From: Methylobacterium fujisawaense
Lineage (GTDB): Bacteria; Pseudomonadota; Alphaproteobacteria; Rhizobiales; Beijerinckiaceae
Reading direction: 5' to 3'
Assembly: GCF_014138435.1 (NCBI RefSeq)
Contig: NZ_JACJIM010000005.1
Location: 372,001-436,000 of the forward strand
Length of the DNA: 64,000 nucleotides
Positions 8,086 to 16,860 of this stretch are shown here, piece by piece. A program made the translations under genes and the position numbers. Within the stretch, counting starts at the first letter, position 1. Each line of letters opens with the position of its first letter. The notes under the pieces were generated by a model that saw only the letters and a list, made by a program, of their open reading frames with translations, had not been told where the DNA came from and searched no databases.

Positions 8086-8286
8086 ATGCACACGATCCGG
8101 GCTCTTCGCGCGGCGCTGGCCGCCTTACCCCTGTTGACCTTCGCGACGTTCGCGGACGCGACGGCCGCTGGCCCCGCACCGGGCAAGGCGCTGGCCGGAC
8201 CGACGGTGTCGGAAGCCAGGGTCACCATCGGCCGTCACAAGGCACTTCCGAAGAAGAAGCGTATCCATCGCGAGCGGAAGATGTAG
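8086..8286 (+). CDS. Small exported basic peptide (66 aa), unknown function
   Basis: The N-terminus MHTIRALRAALAALPLLTFA is a typical signal peptide with a likely cleavage after ATAA or DATAAG. The remaining 35-40 residues are strongly basic, ending in KKKRIHRERKM. AGAGGAG precedes the ATG at good spacing. No family is recognised. The FNR-type site at 7797-7810 and the AT-rich promoter-like DNA upstream suggest oxygen-linked expression. Confidence 0.55.
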   Translation: MHTIRALRAALAALPLLTFATFADATAAGPAPGKALAGPTVSEARVTIGRHKALPKKKRIHRERKM

Positions 8287-8868
8287 GGGCGATCGAGCGA
8301 CCGCAAATGCATGACTGACTTGACCGGCTGGCTTAGAACCGAACCGATCGAGAGCATCTGCCCGGTGCAAAGCCAGCCTGTCAGGGTATCGGGTTCGCAC
8401 CGAACGAGAAGTTTTGGCACGGGGCCACCGCGACCGCGGCGATGACGCATGCCGCGATCCAAGGCTGGACGGCAAGGCCGGCCCTGAGATGGAGCGGGTC
8501 ACCGAAGGACCGTATGCCGGGTCATGAGCTCGGGCCGCGCGTTCCGCAGTCAGCAACACGATGCCAAGAGCGTTCCGTCGGATTTCCATTCAGCTGAGAC
8601 GCTCGGCGCCCAGCGGCGCATGAAACAGGGCGTCGATGACCGCTCGTCCGTTCGGTTCAGCATAGCGCATATCCAGCCGCCATCGGCCCGCCGATCTCAT
8701 TCGGACCCGCGTCGTCCGAGCCCAATCCGGTCCATCACCGCAACGTGAGAGCCGTAAATTCCATCGGGGATCCGACTGTGTCCATAGCGCCACACGTAAC
8801 GTAACACTGTTACAAAGTTTGTCAGGCCCGTTGACCGGATGCGCGCCGGTGGCGAATATCGTCCAGCC
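8287..8868. other. Non-coding stretch before the cobalamin riboswitch
   Basis: No frame on either strand has a convincing start, ribosome binding site or recognisable protein. The 3' part must hold the promoter of the riboswitch operon; the 13-base dyad at 8801-8813 is listed separately. Confidence 0.5.
8801..8813. promoter_or_regulatory. Candidate operator (GTAAC-N3-GTTAC)
   Basis: GTAACACTGTTAC is a perfect 5-3-5 inverted repeat about 55 bases upstream of the riboswitch. Short GTAAC/GTTAC dyads of this kind are often bound by TetR-family repressors. No regulator gene is adjacent, so the binder is unknown. Confidence 0.3.
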
Positions 8869-9045
8869 AAGGTTCTTCGGGTCCCGGCCCGGAGCTAAGA
8901 CGGGAATTCGGTGCGCTTTTCGGAGCGAATCCGAAGCTGCCCCCGCAACTGTGAGCGGCGAGCGCCTGCCACCGATGACCACTGGTGCTTGCACTGGGAA
9001 GGTCCGGCGGGCGCTTTGACCCGTGAGCCAGGAGACCTGCCTTCG
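8869..9045 (+). ncRNA. Cobalamin (AdoCbl-type) riboswitch
   Basis: The region has the ordered conserved blocks of the cobalamin riboswitch: GGTTC at the 5' end, AATTCGGTGCG...CGAATCCGAAGCTGCCCCC followed by GCAACTGTGAGCGGCGAG (about 8905-8962), then CCACTG...CACTGGGAAGG (8978-9003), and the B12 box AGCCAGGAGACCTGCC at 9026-9041. Binding of adenosylcobalamin or a related corrinoid normally reduces expression of the downstream gene. About 110 bases separate the B12 box from the likely start of the TonB-dependent receptor. A small hairpin (GTCGCC at 9092-9097 with GGCGAC at 9106-9111) could be part of the expression platform. Confidence 0.9.
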
Positions 9046-9154
9046 GCACGATGACGTCCCTCGGGCGGGGTGCCCCGGCGGAGCGCGCGGTGTCGCCGTC
9101 TCGTGGGCGACGCTGCCCGTATCCCCGTGGCCTCCACCCGGCAACAGCGAGTGT

Positions 9155-11383
9155 GTGGTGGCGACCTCCGAACGTCCGTCTCTCGGCGAGCCTGCGCGGT
9201 TTTCAGCGCCATCAGCGCGTCGTCCGCGGACTCCGCATCGCGGTCGGCGGCTGGCGCTCGCCGCTGTCCTCTCGGCCGGGCTTCCGATCGAGGACGTGCG
9301 GGCGCAGGAGAGCGTGACGTTGGAGGAACTCTCGGTCGAGCAGGTCGGGGAGGGTGCCGGCCGCACGACGGCCTCCGGGCGCGGCACCATCGGCCTGATC
9401 GGTCCGACGCCGGGATACGGAGCGGGCACGGCCGTCAGCGCCACGCGCACCGCCACTCCGCAGATCGACGTGCCGGTGGCCGTGTCCGTGGCGCCGCGGG
9501 AGACGATCACCGACCTCGCCGCCACCCGCGTAGACCGGGCGTTCAACTATCTGCCCGGCGTCGCCCAGCAGAACAATTTCGGGGGTCTCTCGATCTTCAG
9601 TTACGCCATTCGTGGTGTGACGACCTCGGAGATCTACAAGAACGGTTTCCCCCTCAATCGCGGGACCCCGCCTCCGCCCGACGCGCAGAACATCGAACGC
9701 ATCGAGGTGCTCAAGGGACCGGGGGCGGCCCTGTTCGGACGCAGCGATCCCGGCGGGCTCGTCAACCTCATCACCAAGCAACCCACCGCCGAACGGTTCG
9801 TCGAGTTCGGCAATCAGGTCGATTCGTTCGGTCTGACCCGCGGCACCATCGATGCCGGCGGTGCCCTGAACGCGGACGGGACGGTCCTCTATCGTTTCAA
9901 TCTCGCCGCACAGGGGGCCGGCAGCTTCCGCGACTTCGTGGACAGCGACCGGCTGCTCGTGGCTCCAGTGGTGAGTTGGCAGGTCACGCCGGACACACGC
10001 GTTACGGTCGAGACCGAGTTCGTGAAGAACCGCATCGTCTTCGACCGGGGCGTGATCGCGCTCAACCGCCAGCTCGGCTTCCTGCCGCTCTCGCGGTTCC
10101 TCGGCGAGCCCGTTCAGAGCACCTACCAGAACAACAATTCGCTGCAGGTCCGCGTCGATCATCGCTTCGATGAGAACTGGCAGATGCGGCTCGCCGCTTA
10201 CTTCAACACCGGCGATCTGGAAGGGGAATCGGCGGAGATCCGCGGAATCGCCGCCAACAACCGCACCGTCTTTCGCGACCGCAACGTGCGCGACTATCGC
10301 TGGGACGTGGCGGTCGGTCAGGCCGACCTGATCGGGCGGTTCGATACGGGCGGCATCGGCCACACGCTCCTCCTCGGCATGGACCGGGAGAGCACCGACA
10401 GCCGGACGGTCTATCTGCGCTCGAACTTCCGCACGAGCCCCTTCGCCCTCGACATCTATTCGCCGGTCTACGGACAGGCGCTGCCGCCGATCACCATCCC
10501 ACGCAACAATATCGAGCGCATCACCAATACCGGCCTCTATGCGCAGGACGAGATCGTCCTGAGCCCGGAATGGCGGGCGCTGATCGGCCTTCGGCTCGAC
10601 ATCTTCGAGCAGAGCTTCCGCGAGCGCGTGGTGCGCAGCCAAGTGGACCAGTCACGGGTCGCGGCCTCGCCCCGGGCGGGCCTGGTCTACCGGCCGATCC
10701 CGGAACTCGCCTTCTATACCAATGTCGGCACGAGCTTCCGGCCGAATATCGGCACCGACGCCGCCGCCGTCACGCGCGGCACGGCGCTGCCGCCCGAGAC
10801 CGGCCTCGGCTACGAGGTCGGCGCCAAGTCCGAGTTGTTCGGCGGCAATCTGCTCCTCACCGCCGCTGCCTTCCGCGTGGAGCGGGAGAACGTGCTCACG
10901 CCCGACCCGGCGAATACCGGCTTCTCCCTCGCGGCCGGCGCCGTGCGCAGCCAGGGCTTCGAGCTGACGGCTCAAGGACAGATCACGCCGGAACTGAAGC
11001 TCCTGGCCGGCTACGTCTATGCCGATGCCCGCGTTACCAAGGACAACGTGCTTCCGGTCGGCGCCCCCCTGGTCAACGTGCCCCGCCACTCCGGCAGCCT
11101 GCTCGCGGTCTACGAGCCAGCAGGCGCGTGGCGCGGCTTCGGGATCGGCGGCGGCGTGCGCGGCGTGGGCGAGCGGGCGGGCGACGCGGCGGGGTCCGGC
11201 TTCACCCTGCCGGGCTTCATCGCGGTCGATGCGCTGGCCTATTACAAATTCGGCAACGCCCGCGTGGCGCTCAACATCGAGAATATATTCGACACCGATT
11301 ACTACGAGAGTTCACTGAACGTATTCCGCGTCTATCCGGGCTCGCCCCGTCGCATCACGGGCTCCGTGACGGTGCGGTTCTGA
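9155..11383 (+). CDS. TonB-dependent outer-membrane receptor (siderophore-receptor type) under riboswitch control
   Basis: About 742 residues. A hydrophobic signal segment (RRLALAAVLSAGLPIEDVRAQ) ends before QESVTLEEL. The plug domain runs from about residue 100 to 215 with ERIEVLKGPGAALFGRSDPGG and VNLITKQP; the 22-strand barrel follows and the protein ends in Phe (SVTVRF). The sequence is closer to FhuA/FcuA-type ferric siderophore receptors than to BtuB. The start is uncertain: the open frame reaches a GTG inside the B12 box at 9023, which cannot be the real start; GTG at 9155 or 9158 gives a plausible long signal. The stop overlaps the ATG of the ABC ATPase by one base. Uptake of a corrinoid, cobalt chelate or siderophore is possible. 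Confidence 0.87.
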   Translation: MVATSERPSLGEPARFSAPSARRPRTPHRGRRLALAAVLSAGLPIEDVRAQESVTLEELSVEQVGEGAGRTTASGRGTIGLIGPTPGYGAGTAVSATRTATPQIDVPVAVSVAPRETITDLAATRVDRAFNYLPGVAQQNNFGGLSIFSYAIRGVTTSEIYKNGFPLNRGTPPPPDAQNIERIEVLKGPGAALFGRSDPGGLVNLITKQPTAERFVEFGNQVDSFGLTRGTIDAGGALNADGTVLYRFNLAAQGAGSFRDFVDSDRLLVAPVVSWQVTPDTRVTVETEFVKNRIVFDRGVIALNRQLGFLPLSRFLGEPVQSTYQNNNSLQVRVDHRFDENWQMRLAAYFNTGDLEGESAEIRGIAANNRTVFRDRNVRDYRWDVAVGQADLIGRFDTGGIGHTLLLGMDRESTDSRTVYLRSNFRTSPFALDIYSPVYGQALPPITIPRNNIERITNTGLYAQDEIVLSPEWRALIGLRLDIFEQSFRERVVRSQVDQSRVAASPRAGLVYRPIPELAFYTNVGTSFRPNIGTDAAAVTRGTALPPETGLGYEVGAKSELFGGNLLLTAAAFRVERENVLTPDPANTGFSLAAGAVRSQGFELTAQGQITPELKLLAGYVYADARVTKDNVLPVGAPLVNVPRHSGSLLAVYEPAGAWRGFGIGGGVRGVGERAGDAAGSGFTLPGFIAVDALAYYKFGNARVALNIENIFDTDYYESSLNVFRVYPGSPRRITGSVTVRF

Positions 11384-12108
11384 TGGCGGTTGAGCCGGTG
11401 TTGGCGCTCGGCCGCGTCGTCAAGCAGTTCGGAGGCAGGACCGCCCTCAGCGGTCTCGACCTCACCCTGCGCGCGGGTGAGGTCTATGCCCTGCTCGGTC
11501 CCAACGGTGCCGGAAAGACCACCACGATCAACCTCATCCTCGGCTTCCTGAAGGCCGATGCGGGGGAGGTCCGGGTCTGCCGGATCGATGCAGGGACGGA
11601 TCCCATCGCTGCCCGGGCGCGCACCGCCTACATCCCGGAGCAGGTGGCCCTTTATCCGGGGCAATCGGGATTGGAGAATCTCCGTTACTTCGCGACCCTC
11701 GCCGGTCTCGCGATCGATCGGGCGGAGGCGGAGACGCATCTCGCGGCGGCCGGCCTGGCGCCCGAGGCCTGGTCGCGGCCCGCCTCCGGCTATTCGAAGG
11801 GGATGCGCCAGAAGGTCGGCATCGCCATCGCGCTCGCGCGAAAGACCCGGCTGCTGCTGCTCGACGAGCCGACATCCGGCCTCGACCCGTCGGCGGCGGC
11901 GGCCTTCTCCGGGACGGTGCGGGCGGCGGCGGAGCGCGGCACGGCGGTGCTGATGGCGACCCACGACCTCTACCGCGTGCGCGAGATGGCCGACCGGGTC
12001 GGCGTGCTGGCGGGCGGGCGCGTCGCCGAGGAGATCGATCCGAGGCGCTACGCGCACACCGATCTGGAACGCCTCTACATCGCGCGCCTGTCGGGGGCGG
12101 TCACGTGA
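11383..12108 (+). CDS. ABC transporter ATP-binding protein (ABC-2/exporter type)
   Basis: A 241-residue nucleotide-binding subunit with Walker A GPNGAGKTT near residue 40, the signature YSKGMRQKVG near 140, Walker B LLLLDEP near 158 and the switch histidine in MATHDLY near 192. The layout and the YSKGMRQK signature resemble NosF/CcmA-like ATPases that work with ABC-2 permeases, not BtuD. Its ATG overlaps the receptor stop by one base (TGATG), and its own stop overlaps the next start as GTGA, so the genes are translationally coupled. The open frame continues far upstream within the receptor gene, but that part is in the wrong frame for it. Confidence 0.9.
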   Translation: MAVEPVLALGRVVKQFGGRTALSGLDLTLRAGEVYALLGPNGAGKTTTINLILGFLKADAGEVRVCRIDAGTDPIAARARTAYIPEQVALYPGQSGLENLRYFATLAGLAIDRAEAETHLAAAGLAPEAWSRPASGYSKGMRQKVGIAIALARKTRLLLLDEPTSGLDPSAAAAFSGTVRAAAERGTAVLMATHDLYRVREMADRVGVLAGGRVAEEIDPRRYAHTDLERLYIARLSGAVT

Positions 12109-13499
12109 GGCGCGTCCGCGCGGAGTTGGCGTTGCTGTGGCGGGACGCGCGCGTCCGCTGGATCGGCGGCATGCTCGTCCTGCTCCTGATGGTCACGGGC
12201 CTCGGCGCCTGGCAATCCGCCCGCGATTACGGTGCCGAGGTCGCGCGGGTCACGGCCGCAGAGCGGGCCCGCTGGCTCGGGCAGGATGCCAAGAACCCGC
12301 ATTCCGCCGATCATTACGGCTTGTGGGTGTTTCGCCCGTCGTCGCCCCTCGCCATCTTCGATCCCGGCACCGAGCCCTATACCGGCCGGATGGTGCGGAT
12401 CGAGGCGCACCTATTCAACGATGCGGTCTACCGCGCCGTGCAGGATGCCGGCCCCTTCGACCGGGCCGGCCTCTCCGATGTCTCCGATGTCGTCGGCCTC
12501 GTCGTTCCCCTGGTGGCGCTTCTCCTCGGCTTTGCCGCCTTCGCGGCGGATCGCGAGCGCGGTACCCTGCGCCTCGCCCTCGGCAACGGCGCGCCGCCCG
12601 GCCCACTCTTTGCCGCCCGCTTCACCGCACTGACCCTCGTCCTTGCGGTCCTGGTCTGCCTGCCCCTCCTCACGCTCGGCGGCGTGGCCATCGCGAGCCT
12701 CGGCACCGCGGGTTGGCAGGCTTGGCCGCGCCTCCTCGTCTGGGTCGCGGTGCAGGCCCTCTACGGTGCCGTCTTCCTGCTCATCGCGATGATCGCCTCG
12801 CTGCTGGCCCGCACGGCGCGAGGAGCCTTGACGATCTCCCTCGCGATCTGGATCGCGCTGTGCCTCGTCGCGCCACGGCTCGCGACTGCAGGCATGGAGA
12901 TGGTCTCGCCCGCCCCGTCCTATCGCGAGACCCGGCTGCGGATCGACGGGGACCTGCGTCCCCATAAATCCGCCGAAGCCAGCGATGCGCGAGCGCAGGC
13001 GACGCTCGCCCGCTACGGCGTGAGCGATCAGCAGGAACTCCCTGTGGATCTGCGTGGCCTCATCATGGTGGAGAACGACCACCATGCCTTCGCGGTCTAC
13101 GACCGGGAACTCGGGGCCTTCTTCGCGGCCCTGGCTGCGCGGGATGCCGCGTTCGGCTGGGCGGGCCTGCTCTCGCCGCGCGTCGCCCTCCAGCGTGTGT
13201 CGGAAGGCCTTGCGGGGACCGATTTCGTTCAGCACGCCCATTTCGTCTGGTCTGCCGAGGCTTACCGGCGGGCGATCTCGGAGCGCATGAATGCCGAGAT
13301 CCGCGACAACCCACAGCGCGACGGGCGCGCCATGCTGGCGGGGCCGGAATTGTGGCGCGAAATTCCGCCCTTTGCCTTTGCGCCCCTGCCGCTGTCGCGG
13401 TCCCTCGCCGAGATCCGGGTCCCGGCCCTCCTGCTCGGTCTGTGGCTGGCGCTGCTCGCCGCCGGGAGCATCCCCCTGATCCGCAGGCTGGCCCCGTGA
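12105..13499 (+). CDS. ABC-2 type permease, DUF3526-like (first of two)
   Basis: A 464-residue membrane protein. One helix at about residues 17-35 is followed by a large extracytoplasmic region (about 36-125). A helix bundle follows (about 130-265), including LVVPLVALLLGFAAFAADRE with the ABC-2 coupling-type motif ADRERGTLRL. A second large soluble loop covers about 270-430, with a final helix at 435-455. This topology is that of ABC-2 permeases annotated with DUF3526. It starts with GTG overlapping the ATPase stop (GTGA). Together with the next gene it would form a heterodimeric exporter or an energised membrane complex. The substrate is unknown. Confidence 0.8.
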   Translation: MRRVRAELALLWRDARVRWIGGMLVLLLMVTGLGAWQSARDYGAEVARVTAAERARWLGQDAKNPHSADHYGLWVFRPSSPLAIFDPGTEPYTGRMVRIEAHLFNDAVYRAVQDAGPFDRAGLSDVSDVVGLVVPLVALLLGFAAFAADRERGTLRLALGNGAPPGPLFAARFTALTLVLAVLVCLPLLTLGGVAIASLGTAGWQAWPRLLVWVAVQALYGAVFLLIAMIASLLARTARGALTISLAIWIALCLVAPRLATAGMEMVSPAPSYRETRLRIDGDLRPHKSAEASDARAQATLARYGVSDQQELPVDLRGLIMVENDHHAFAVYDRELGAFFAALAARDAAFGWAGLLSPRVALQRVSEGLAGTDFVQHAHFVWSAEAYRRAISERMNAEIRDNPQRDGRAMLAGPELWREIPPFAFAPLPLSRSLAEIRVPALLLGLWLALLAAGSIPLIRRLAP

Positions 13500-14983
13500 G
13501 CCAATCGCGCTTTCTCCCACTGCTGAGGACCGAACTGCGCCTGATTCTTCGCGAGCGGCTGACCTGGGCGATCCTCGCCGCGCTCCAGGTGGCCCTCTGC
13601 CTCGGGGGCCATACCGGTGCCCAGCGTGTGGCGGGCGAACGGGCCGCGATCGCGCAAGCCTCGGACGATGCCGCGCGCTCCCTTCGAGACGCTAAGGAGG
13701 CCGCCGCCCGCTACGCCGTGCCGCGTGCGATGACGGTCAATTACTGGCAGGATCCGACCCACGCCTTCGGCTACATGCACTACTTCCTCGCCGCCTACGC
13801 CGTGAAGCCGCCGACGCCCCTGGCCGTGCTCTCTGCGGGGCAGAGCGAGATCCAGCCCGCCGTCATGAAGACGAGCTTCGGCTTCAGCACCGTCTTCGAG
13901 GACACGGCCTACGAACTGGGATCCTCCGCCGCGCTGAGGCTCGGGCCCTTCGACCTCGCCTTCGTCCTCATCTACCTCGTTCCCCTGGCGGTGATCGCCA
14001 TCGCGGGAACGCGCCTCGCCGCCGAGCAGGATGCCGGGATCCTCCGCCTCATCGCGGCCCAGCCCGTACACCCCCGGATCGTCGCGGGCGCGAAGTTCGG
14101 CGCGGCAGCGCTCATCCTCGTCGCCGCCGTGATCGGGGGGACGGCGTTGGCCCTGGCGCTGGCGGGATGGCGGGACCTCCCTCCGGGCTGGGCCACGACC
14201 CTCGCCCTGTTGGCCGCCGCGCTCTGCGCCTATGTCGTGCTCTGGGTCGCCGCCTGTGCCCTCGCCGCCAGCCTATGGCGCGGGGCTGTGGCGTCGCTGA
14301 CGATCCTCGTGCTGACCTGGGCCTGCGTGACCGTTGTCCTGCCGGCCCTCCTCGGTCTCGCGGTGGACAAACTGGCGCCGCCCCCCTCGCGGATCGCCGC
14401 CATCGACGCCAGCCGCCAAGTTCAGGATGCCTTCTACCGGGGCGACGAGGCGGCGAAAGTCACGGCCGCATGGCTGACGGCGCGGTTGCCCGGCACCACG
14501 GACCGACCCGACTTGCGCGAGACGCCGCAAATCAACCGGCTGGCCCGGGACGCGTTCTACGAGACGACGCTCGCCCCCTACCGCGCAGGGATGCAGGCCC
14601 GCGCAGAGGGCGCCGCGGCCTGGAGCGCACGCCTGGCTCTTCTGTCTCCGGCGACGACGCTCGCCCTCACGCTCGACACGGCGGCGGGCACCGACGCCGC
14701 CCGCCACGCCGCCTTTCTCGCTTCAGCCTCCGAGTACCGCCGGAGCCTGCGCGCCTTCTTCGAACCGCGCATCCTGGCGCAGGAGCTGCGGCCGGCGGCC
14801 GTCTGCGCAGGCTGCCCGGCGCGCCTCGATTTCGACGCCTACGATGCCGTGCCGCGCTTTCCGACTGTGATCGCGGCAGACGCAGCGCGATGGCAGGCCG
14901 CGCTCAGTGCGCTCACCCTGTGGGGCGTGGCATTGGCTCTGGCCGGGCTGGCCTTCCGCCGCTTCGCGATATGGTCCGTATGA
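13496..14983 (+). CDS. ABC-2 type permease, DUF3526-like (second of two)
   Basis: A 495-residue protein with the same architecture as its upstream partner: an N-terminal helix, a large external domain with YWQDPTHAFGYMHYF, a helix bundle from about residue 155 to 290 with GTRLAAEQDAGILRL, and a large loop containing a CAGC pair (VCAGCPARL) before the last helix. The paired cysteines could hold a disulfide or a metal. It begins at a GTG that overlaps the previous stop by four bases (GTGA). An earlier in-frame start would lie within the preceding gene and is not supported. The close pairing of two long permeases is typical of heterodimeric exporters of this subfamily. Confidence 0.8.
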   Translation: MSQSRFLPLLRTELRLILRERLTWAILAALQVALCLGGHTGAQRVAGERAAIAQASDDAARSLRDAKEAAARYAVPRAMTVNYWQDPTHAFGYMHYFLAAYAVKPPTPLAVLSAGQSEIQPAVMKTSFGFSTVFEDTAYELGSSAALRLGPFDLAFVLIYLVPLAVIAIAGTRLAAEQDAGILRLIAAQPVHPRIVAGAKFGAAALILVAAVIGGTALALALAGWRDLPPGWATTLALLAAALCAYVVLWVAACALAASLWRGAVASLTILVLTWACVTVVLPALLGLAVDKLAPPPSRIAAIDASRQVQDAFYRGDEAAKVTAAWLTARLPGTTDRPDLRETPQINRLARDAFYETTLAPYRAGMQARAEGAAAWSARLALLSPATTLALTLDTAAGTDAARHAAFLASASEYRRSLRAFFEPRILAQELRPAAVCAGCPARLDFDAYDAVPRFPTVIAADAARWQAALSALTLWGVALALAGLAFRRFAIWSV

Positions 14984-15246
14984 GCGCTGTCGCGACGTCG
15001 GCTGCCCGCCCGGATTTTGAGACGCGGCCCGGCGATGCAGAACGTCGAGCCGCGTCGCTCCGCGCGCATTGGTCCAGGCACGCGTCGAAGCGGCGACTGG
15101 CGGCTCTCGTGCGCGAGCGGCCGTACACCCCGGTGGGATTTGCCGGCGGATTGAGCCGTCGCGGCTTCTGCATGCTCCGCGGGGGCACCGTCTGGACCCC
15201 GGCCGCGCGCCCAAATCTGCTTTGCCGTCTTGAGGACCAGTCGTGA
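14980..15246 (+). CDS. Possible 88-aa protein bridging the transporter and acyltransferase genes
   Basis: An open frame starts with ATG overlapping the permease stop (ATGA) and ends with TGA overlapping the GTG of the next gene (GTGA). It therefore fits the tight coupling of the whole cassette. The product is basic, with two cysteines in the last third, and has no signal or membrane helix. I recognise no family, and the composition is not strongly protein-like. It may instead be spacer DNA whose frame is open by chance. Confidence 0.35.
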   Translation: MSAVATSAARPDFETRPGDAERRAASLRAHWSRHASKRRLAALVRERPYTPVGFAGGLSRRGFCMLRGGTVWTPAARPNLLCRLEDQS

Positions 15247-16394
15247 CGACCACGGACGTGAAGCGCCCGCCGCGCATCCTCTCGATCGACGCCTTGCGCG
15301 GGCTGGTGATGCTCCTGATGCTCGTCGACCACGTGCGGGAGTTCTTCTACCTTCATGCGCAGGTCCGAGACCCCATGGATCTCGCCGCGACGCCGCCGGA
15401 CCTGTTCCTGACGCGGGCGTCCTCGCACCTCTGCGCTCCGCTCTTCATCCTGCTCACCGGCCTTTCGGCCAGACTCTATGGGCAGAAGCACGGTCCGCGA
15501 GCGACCGCCGCCTTCCTGCTCAAGCGCGGGCTGCTCCTGATCCTGCTGGAAGTGACGCTCGTCAATGTCGCCTGGGCCGGCAGCTTCTCGCCGCCGATCC
15601 TTTATCTGCAGGTGATCTGGGTGATCGGCCTGTGCATGGTGGCGCTGGCCGCGTTGCTCTGGCTGCCGCGGGTTCTCCTCGTGACCGGAGCCTTGGCACT
15701 CATGCTTGGTCATAACCTGCTCGACGGGCTCGTGCTCCAAGCGGACGAGCCGGGCTACGTGCTCTGGTCCATCCTGCACCAGCGCGGGATGATCGCGTTG
15801 CCCTGGGGCGGCGTGGCGCGGACTTCGTACCCGCTCCTGCCGTGGATCGGCGTGATCGCGGCAGGCTACGCGCTCGGGCCGCTTTTCACGGGAGCGGTCA
15901 ACGAAACGCGCCGTCGCGCCTGGCTCGTCGGGCTCGGGGCGGCCGCCCTCGTCGCCTTCCTCGTCCTGCGCGGGCTCAACGGTTACGGCGAACCGGTGGC
16001 GTGGCAGCCCGGCCGCACGCCCCTCGCCACCGCGCTGTCCTTCGTCAATCTGACCAAGTACCCGCCGTCCGCCGATTTCCTGCTGCTGACGCTCGGGCTG
16101 GGCCTCTGCCTGCTGACGTTGTTCGAGGTGGTTCCGGCGCGGCTCGTCGGCTGGCTGTGCGTCTTCGGCGGCGCGCCGCTGTTCTTCTACCTGCTCCACC
16201 TTGCGCTCCTGCGTCTCCTGTATGACGGAGCCGCGACGGCCGGTCTGGTTGGGGCCTCGGGACGGGTCGAGGCTGGCTCACCGGCGGCGCTCTGGCTCAT
16301 CGCCGCCGCTGTCAGCATTCCCCTCTGGGTGGCCTGCCGTTCGATGGTACGGCTGAAACGATCCGGGAGATGGCCGGCTTTGAGCTATCTTTGA
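15243..16394 (+). CDS. Multipass membrane protein, DUF1624/HGSNAT-like acyltransferase family
   Basis: A 383-residue protein with about ten membrane helices. The first helix contains the family signature RILSIDALRGLVMLLMLVDH, where Asp and His are conserved. LFLTRASSHLCAPLFILLTG follows, and further helices continue to the end. Related proteins, such as heparan-alpha-glucosaminide N-acetyltransferase, move an acetyl group across the membrane onto a sugar amine; bacterial members are mostly uncharacterised. GTG at 15243 has GAGGA upstream and overlaps the preceding stop. As the last gene of the riboswitch cassette it may modify the compound that the receptor and ABC proteins handle, which is an inference. 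Confidence 0.8.
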   Translation: MTTTDVKRPPRILSIDALRGLVMLLMLVDHVREFFYLHAQVRDPMDLAATPPDLFLTRASSHLCAPLFILLTGLSARLYGQKHGPRATAAFLLKRGLLLILLEVTLVNVAWAGSFSPPILYLQVIWVIGLCMVALAALLWLPRVLLVTGALALMLGHNLLDGLVLQADEPGYVLWSILHQRGMIALPWGGVARTSYPLLPWIGVIAAGYALGPLFTGAVNETRRRAWLVGLGAAALVAFLVLRGLNGYGEPVAWQPGRTPLATALSFVNLTKYPPSADFLLLTLGLGLCLLTLFEVVPARLVGWLCVFGGAPLFFYLLHLALLRLLYDGAATAGLVGASGRVEAGSPAALWLIAAAVSIPLWVACRSMVRLKRSGRWPALSYL

Positions 16395-16860
16395 GAGCAC
16401 GAAGATCGTCCCAGTTAGAGCAGAGAGCGGGACGACGGACGTCCCATTGGTGACGGATAACCCAACAGATGCGGGGGAGGGGCCTGGCCGGCATCGTCCG
16501 ACGGCGCAGGGTCTGCACCGCGGGTCGCGATCCGGCGGCGGCCGCGTCTGCCAGTCCGGCCGAGGGTCGCAAGACCTGGGCAACCGCGACACCGAGCGCC
16601 TTCCCGATATGGGGATCGGCCTGGGCGAGACCGAGGTGAACCATCGACGCGGGCCGTGGCGGATGCTGCTGTCGGCTGCCGGCGCGACAGTCTCGGTCTT
16701 CACCACGCCCGACTTCGCGGATCGAACGCGATCCATTACTCAATTGAGGAAAGTTCTCAAGACAAGAATCCGGCCGAAGCTGCGCGGCGTCATGTGCGGG
16801 AATCGTCCAAGCACTGGTAGAATCGATCCTCGTGCCCACGCCGAACGCGGAGGAGCGCAC
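16395..16860. other. Intergenic region before the SulP gene
   Basis: No credible coding sequence was found on either strand. A short inverted repeat GGGACG-N5-CGTCCC (16429-16445) lies 35 bases after the acyltransferase gene and may help end that transcript. A dyad TTGAG-N7-CTCAA (16744-16760) lies about 100 bases before the SulP start and could be an operator. Confidence 0.35.

Noticed and set aside
8125..8589. Minus-strand frame starting MEIRRNALGIVLLT
   Set aside because: No ribosome binding site, and the second half is Arg/Ser-rich noise overlapping the exported peptide gene.
9023..9154. Upstream extension of the TonB receptor to the GTG at 9023
   Set aside because: That codon lies inside the B12 box of the riboswitch and would encode a non-signal-like leader.
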